DNA from: Hyphomicrobiales bacterium
Lineage (GTDB): Bacteria > Pseudomonadota > Alphaproteobacteria > Rhizobiales > Beijerinckiaceae
NCBI GenBank assembly: GCA_019075905.1
Contig: JAGXAM010000019.1
Location: forward strand, 1-54,966
Reading direction: 5' to 3'
DNA: 54,966 nt
Shown here: piece after piece, positions 53,662 to 54,966 of the stretch
How the letters are laid out: every line of letters begins with the position of its first letter
Numbering within the stretch: the first letter of the stretch is position 1
Notes under the pieces: model-generated
What the model saw: the letters and a program-made list of their open reading frames with translations, nothing else
Database searches by the model: none
What the model was told of the DNA's origin: nothing
Position numbers and translations under genes: made by a program

Positions 53662-54966
53662 ATGTCAAAGGCACAAGCAAAAATGAACAAGCGCCAGCTG
53701 CTGGCGGCGTTCAAGACGGACCAGCGCGGCAATTTTGCCATGCTGCTCGGCCTTTCGATCTTCCCGCTGATCACCTTTATGGGCTGCGCAGTGGATTATT
53801 CGCGTGTCACATCGGCCAAGGCCTCGCTGAATTCGGCGGCTGATGCAGCCGCGCTCAATGCGGTGACACGGGCGATCAATAACGCCGCAGCCATCCCCGC
53901 GGGGGCCCCGCCGAGCACCAAGCAAATTCGTGACTTCTTCAATGGCGCGTCCAATGACAGCCAGTATGTCGGGCCGGGCAATTATGACGCCACATCGCCG
54001 TCGATCCCGAAAGATGCGTCTTTCACCTACAGCATTTTCTATACGGGCCCGTCGGGTGCCTGTCCGGCGGCATTGCCGGTGAATGCGCCGACACCCACGC
54101 CGACCCCGACGCCGACGCCTACCCCAACGCCGACGCCCACGCCGACGCCTACCCCGACGCCCGCGCCCACCCCGACGCCGGGTGGCTCGTCAAATTCCGG
54201 CGGCAACGGCAATAATGGCAACCATTATGGCAATGACGGCAATAACGGCAACCATCATGGCAACAGTGGCAATAACGGCCAGTACGGCAATAATGGCAAT
54301 TACGGCAATAATGGCCAGTATGGCAATAATGGCAATTACGGCAACAATGGCAATAATGGCCAGTATGGCAACAACGGAAATAACGGCCAATATGGAAACA
54401 ATGGCAACAACAACGGTAACTATGGGAACTATGGGAACAATGGCAATTACGGCAATAATGGCTATGCCCAGAACAGCAGCAATGCCGGCTTCTCGACCGG
54501 CCTGCGCGGCGGACATTTCTTCAATGTCGTGAAGCCGGCGGCCAATGTTGCGGCGGCCGAGGGCATCGATTACAGCACGCCGACCGGTTCAGTGACGACG
54601 CCGTGCACGCCCAACAGCTATATTGCCACGGTGAGCTATTCTGCGCCGATCCCGACCACCATTCTCCAGGTGGTGGGCATCAAGCAGGTCATGATCCATG
54701 GCACCGCCACGGCGCAATCGAAGCTGCCGTCCTACATCAATTTCTATATGCTGATGGACAATTCGCCATCGATGGGCATTGGCGGCAGCGCTACGGACAT
54801 TACCAATCTCGAAGCCCTGACGTCGAAATGGGATTCCAATGGCGGCTGTGCCTTTGCCTGCCACGAGCGCAATCCCGATGGCACCGATGATCCCAACGAT
54901 TATTACCACGTCGCCCTGAACAATGGCGTGAAGACCAGAATCGATTACCTCCGCGATGCGGTCACC
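53662..54966 (+). CDS. TadG-like pilus-locus protein with Pro-Thr tract, Gly-Asn repeat and VWFA domain (3' end outside window)
   Basis: At least 435 codons, open to the window end. The N-terminus has the TadE/TadG signal: DQRGNFAMLLGLSIFPLITFMGCAVDYSR (residues 20-48), a class III pilin-like segment followed by SLNSAADAAALNAV. Residues 143-173 alternate Pro-Thr; residues 180-268 are Gly-Asn rich. From 360 a von Willebrand factor A domain begins, with the metal site Asp366-x-Ser368-x-Ser370 in LMDNSPSMG. TadG proteins are envelope proteins of the tight-adherence pilus. ATG 53662 is preferred because AAGG lies upstream; ATG 53683 has none. No other tad genes are in view. The two low-complexity domains are unusual for the family. 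Confidence 0.82.
   Translation, partial: MSKAQAKMNKRQLLAAFKTDQRGNFAMLLGLSIFPLITFMGCAVDYSRVTSAKASLNSAADAAALNAVTRAINNAAAIPAGAPPSTKQIRDFFNGASNDSQYVGPGNYDATSPSIPKDASFTYSIFYTGPSGACPAALPVNAPTPTPTPTPTPTPTPTPTPTPTPTPAPTPTPGGSSNSGGNGNNGNHYGNDGNNGNHHGNSGNNGQYGNNGNYGNNGQYGNNGNYGNNGNNGQYGNNGNNGQYGNNGNNNGNYGNYGNNGNYGNNGYAQNSSNAGFSTGLRGGHFFNVVKPAANVAAAEGIDYSTPTGSVTTPCTPNSYIATVSYSAPIPTTILQVVGIKQVMIHGTATAQSKLPSYINFYMLMDNSPSMGIGGSATDITNLEALTSKWDSNGGCAFACHERNPDGTDDPNDYYHVALNNGVKTRIDYLRDAVT
54088..54180 (+). repeat. Pro-Thr coding microsatellite
   Basis: A 93-nt tract of CCG/CCC/CCT/CCA alternating with ACG/ACC codons codes for 31 residues of almost pure (Pro-Thr)n, with one Ala replacing a Thr. It makes an extended, rigid linker. 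The 6-bp repeat unit can slip, so its length probably varies between strains. Confidence 0.85.
54199..54465 (+). repeat. Gly-Asn triplet repeat domain
   Basis: About 89 codons of 9-nt units (GGC AAT AAT type), giving Gly-Asn-Asn, Gly-Asn-Tyr, Gly-Gln-Tyr and Gly-Asn-His triplets, with Gly mostly every third residue. The run has small irregularities (four-residue units near its start). The Asn codons lower local GC compared with the neighbouring coding sequence. Confidence 0.85.

Noticed and set aside
53636-53686. 16-codon frame overlapping the TadG-like start as a possible leader peptide
   Set aside because: Too short to judge; only a modest ribosome-binding site supports it, so it is mentioned in the intergenic entry but not called.
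54088-54465. Regular short repeats that could be mistaken for a CRISPR array
   Set aside because: The units are 6 and 9 bp, in frame and coding, with no spacers and no cas genes.
54190-54516. Minus-strand frame coding an Ile/Ala/Val-rich, seemingly membrane protein
   Set aside because: It is the complement of the Gly-Asn codon repeat; hydrophobicity is an artefact of reading GGC-AAT-AAT backwards.

Overview
The window looks like chromosome of a GC-rich alphaproteobacterium, most likely of the order Hyphomicrobiales (Rhizobiales). Four things point there: the argH-lptM-lysA order with a divergent TlpA-type thioredoxin, a ThuEFGK/Agl-type alpha-glucoside ABC operon, DUF3126 and DUF6065 proteins, and a Tad-associated protein. 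A five-gene operon for methanofuran and tetrahydromethanopterin biosynthesis means the organism carries the C1-carrier cofactors of formaldehyde oxidation, so a methylotrophic or formaldehyde-oxidising lifestyle is likely. The genus cannot be named from the sequence alone.

Layout. 1-1.7 kb: tail of a surface-glycan locus (fragment of a cephalosporin-hydroxylase/methyltransferase-like gene, a family 2 glycosyltransferase, a hexapeptide acyltransferase). 1.7-9 kb: housekeeping and regulation (Tat-exported phosphoesterase, amidase coupled to a MarR regulator, UPF0104 membrane protein, soluble PhoR-like kinase, argB coupled to a pyrimidine-nucleotidase-like HAD protein). 9.1-15 kb: complete alpha-glucoside uptake and hydrolysis operon. 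15-21.1 kb: secreted CRTAC1 beta-propeller protein, a DUF6065 protein and a 1068-residue SAM/degenerate-cyclase/ATPase/TPR signalling protein. 21.1-25.4 kb (minus strand): cofactor operon, opening with an MfnB-FolB fusion and running through overlapping genes. 25.6-34.5 kb: DsrE-family protein, a two-repeat DUF3126 protein, uvrC, a DsbD/ScsB-type reductase, lysA, lptM, argH, tlpA-like gene. 34.5-34.9 kb: gene-free convergent region with a palindromic repeat element and a 102-nt cloverleaf-like structure. 34.9-43 kb: nth, alpha-2-macroglobulin and pbpC. 43-45 kb: MaoC hydratase and aldehyde dehydrogenase. 45-49 kb: sulfide/persulfide operon (blh, DUF442, DUF442-FAD oxidoreductase, TauE/SafE) with an 8-bp dyad over its promoter. 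49-53.2 kb: two small secreted proteins, an M20 peptidase and parE. 53.7 kb to the end: N-terminal part of a TadG-like protein with a Pro-Thr tract, a Gly-Asn repeat domain and the start of a VWFA domain.

The most interesting signals are the MfnB-FolB fusion in the cofactor operon; two matching ATT-N10-AAT dyads, one before the sulfur operon and one before the distant dsrE-like gene, which suggest a shared ArsR/SqrR-type regulon; an SQR-like oxidoreductase that lacks a catalytic cysteine; the unassigned cloverleaf-like RNA candidate; and the Gly-Asn repeat of the TadG-like protein. Many long antisense frames exist because of the GC-rich codon pattern; they were left out.
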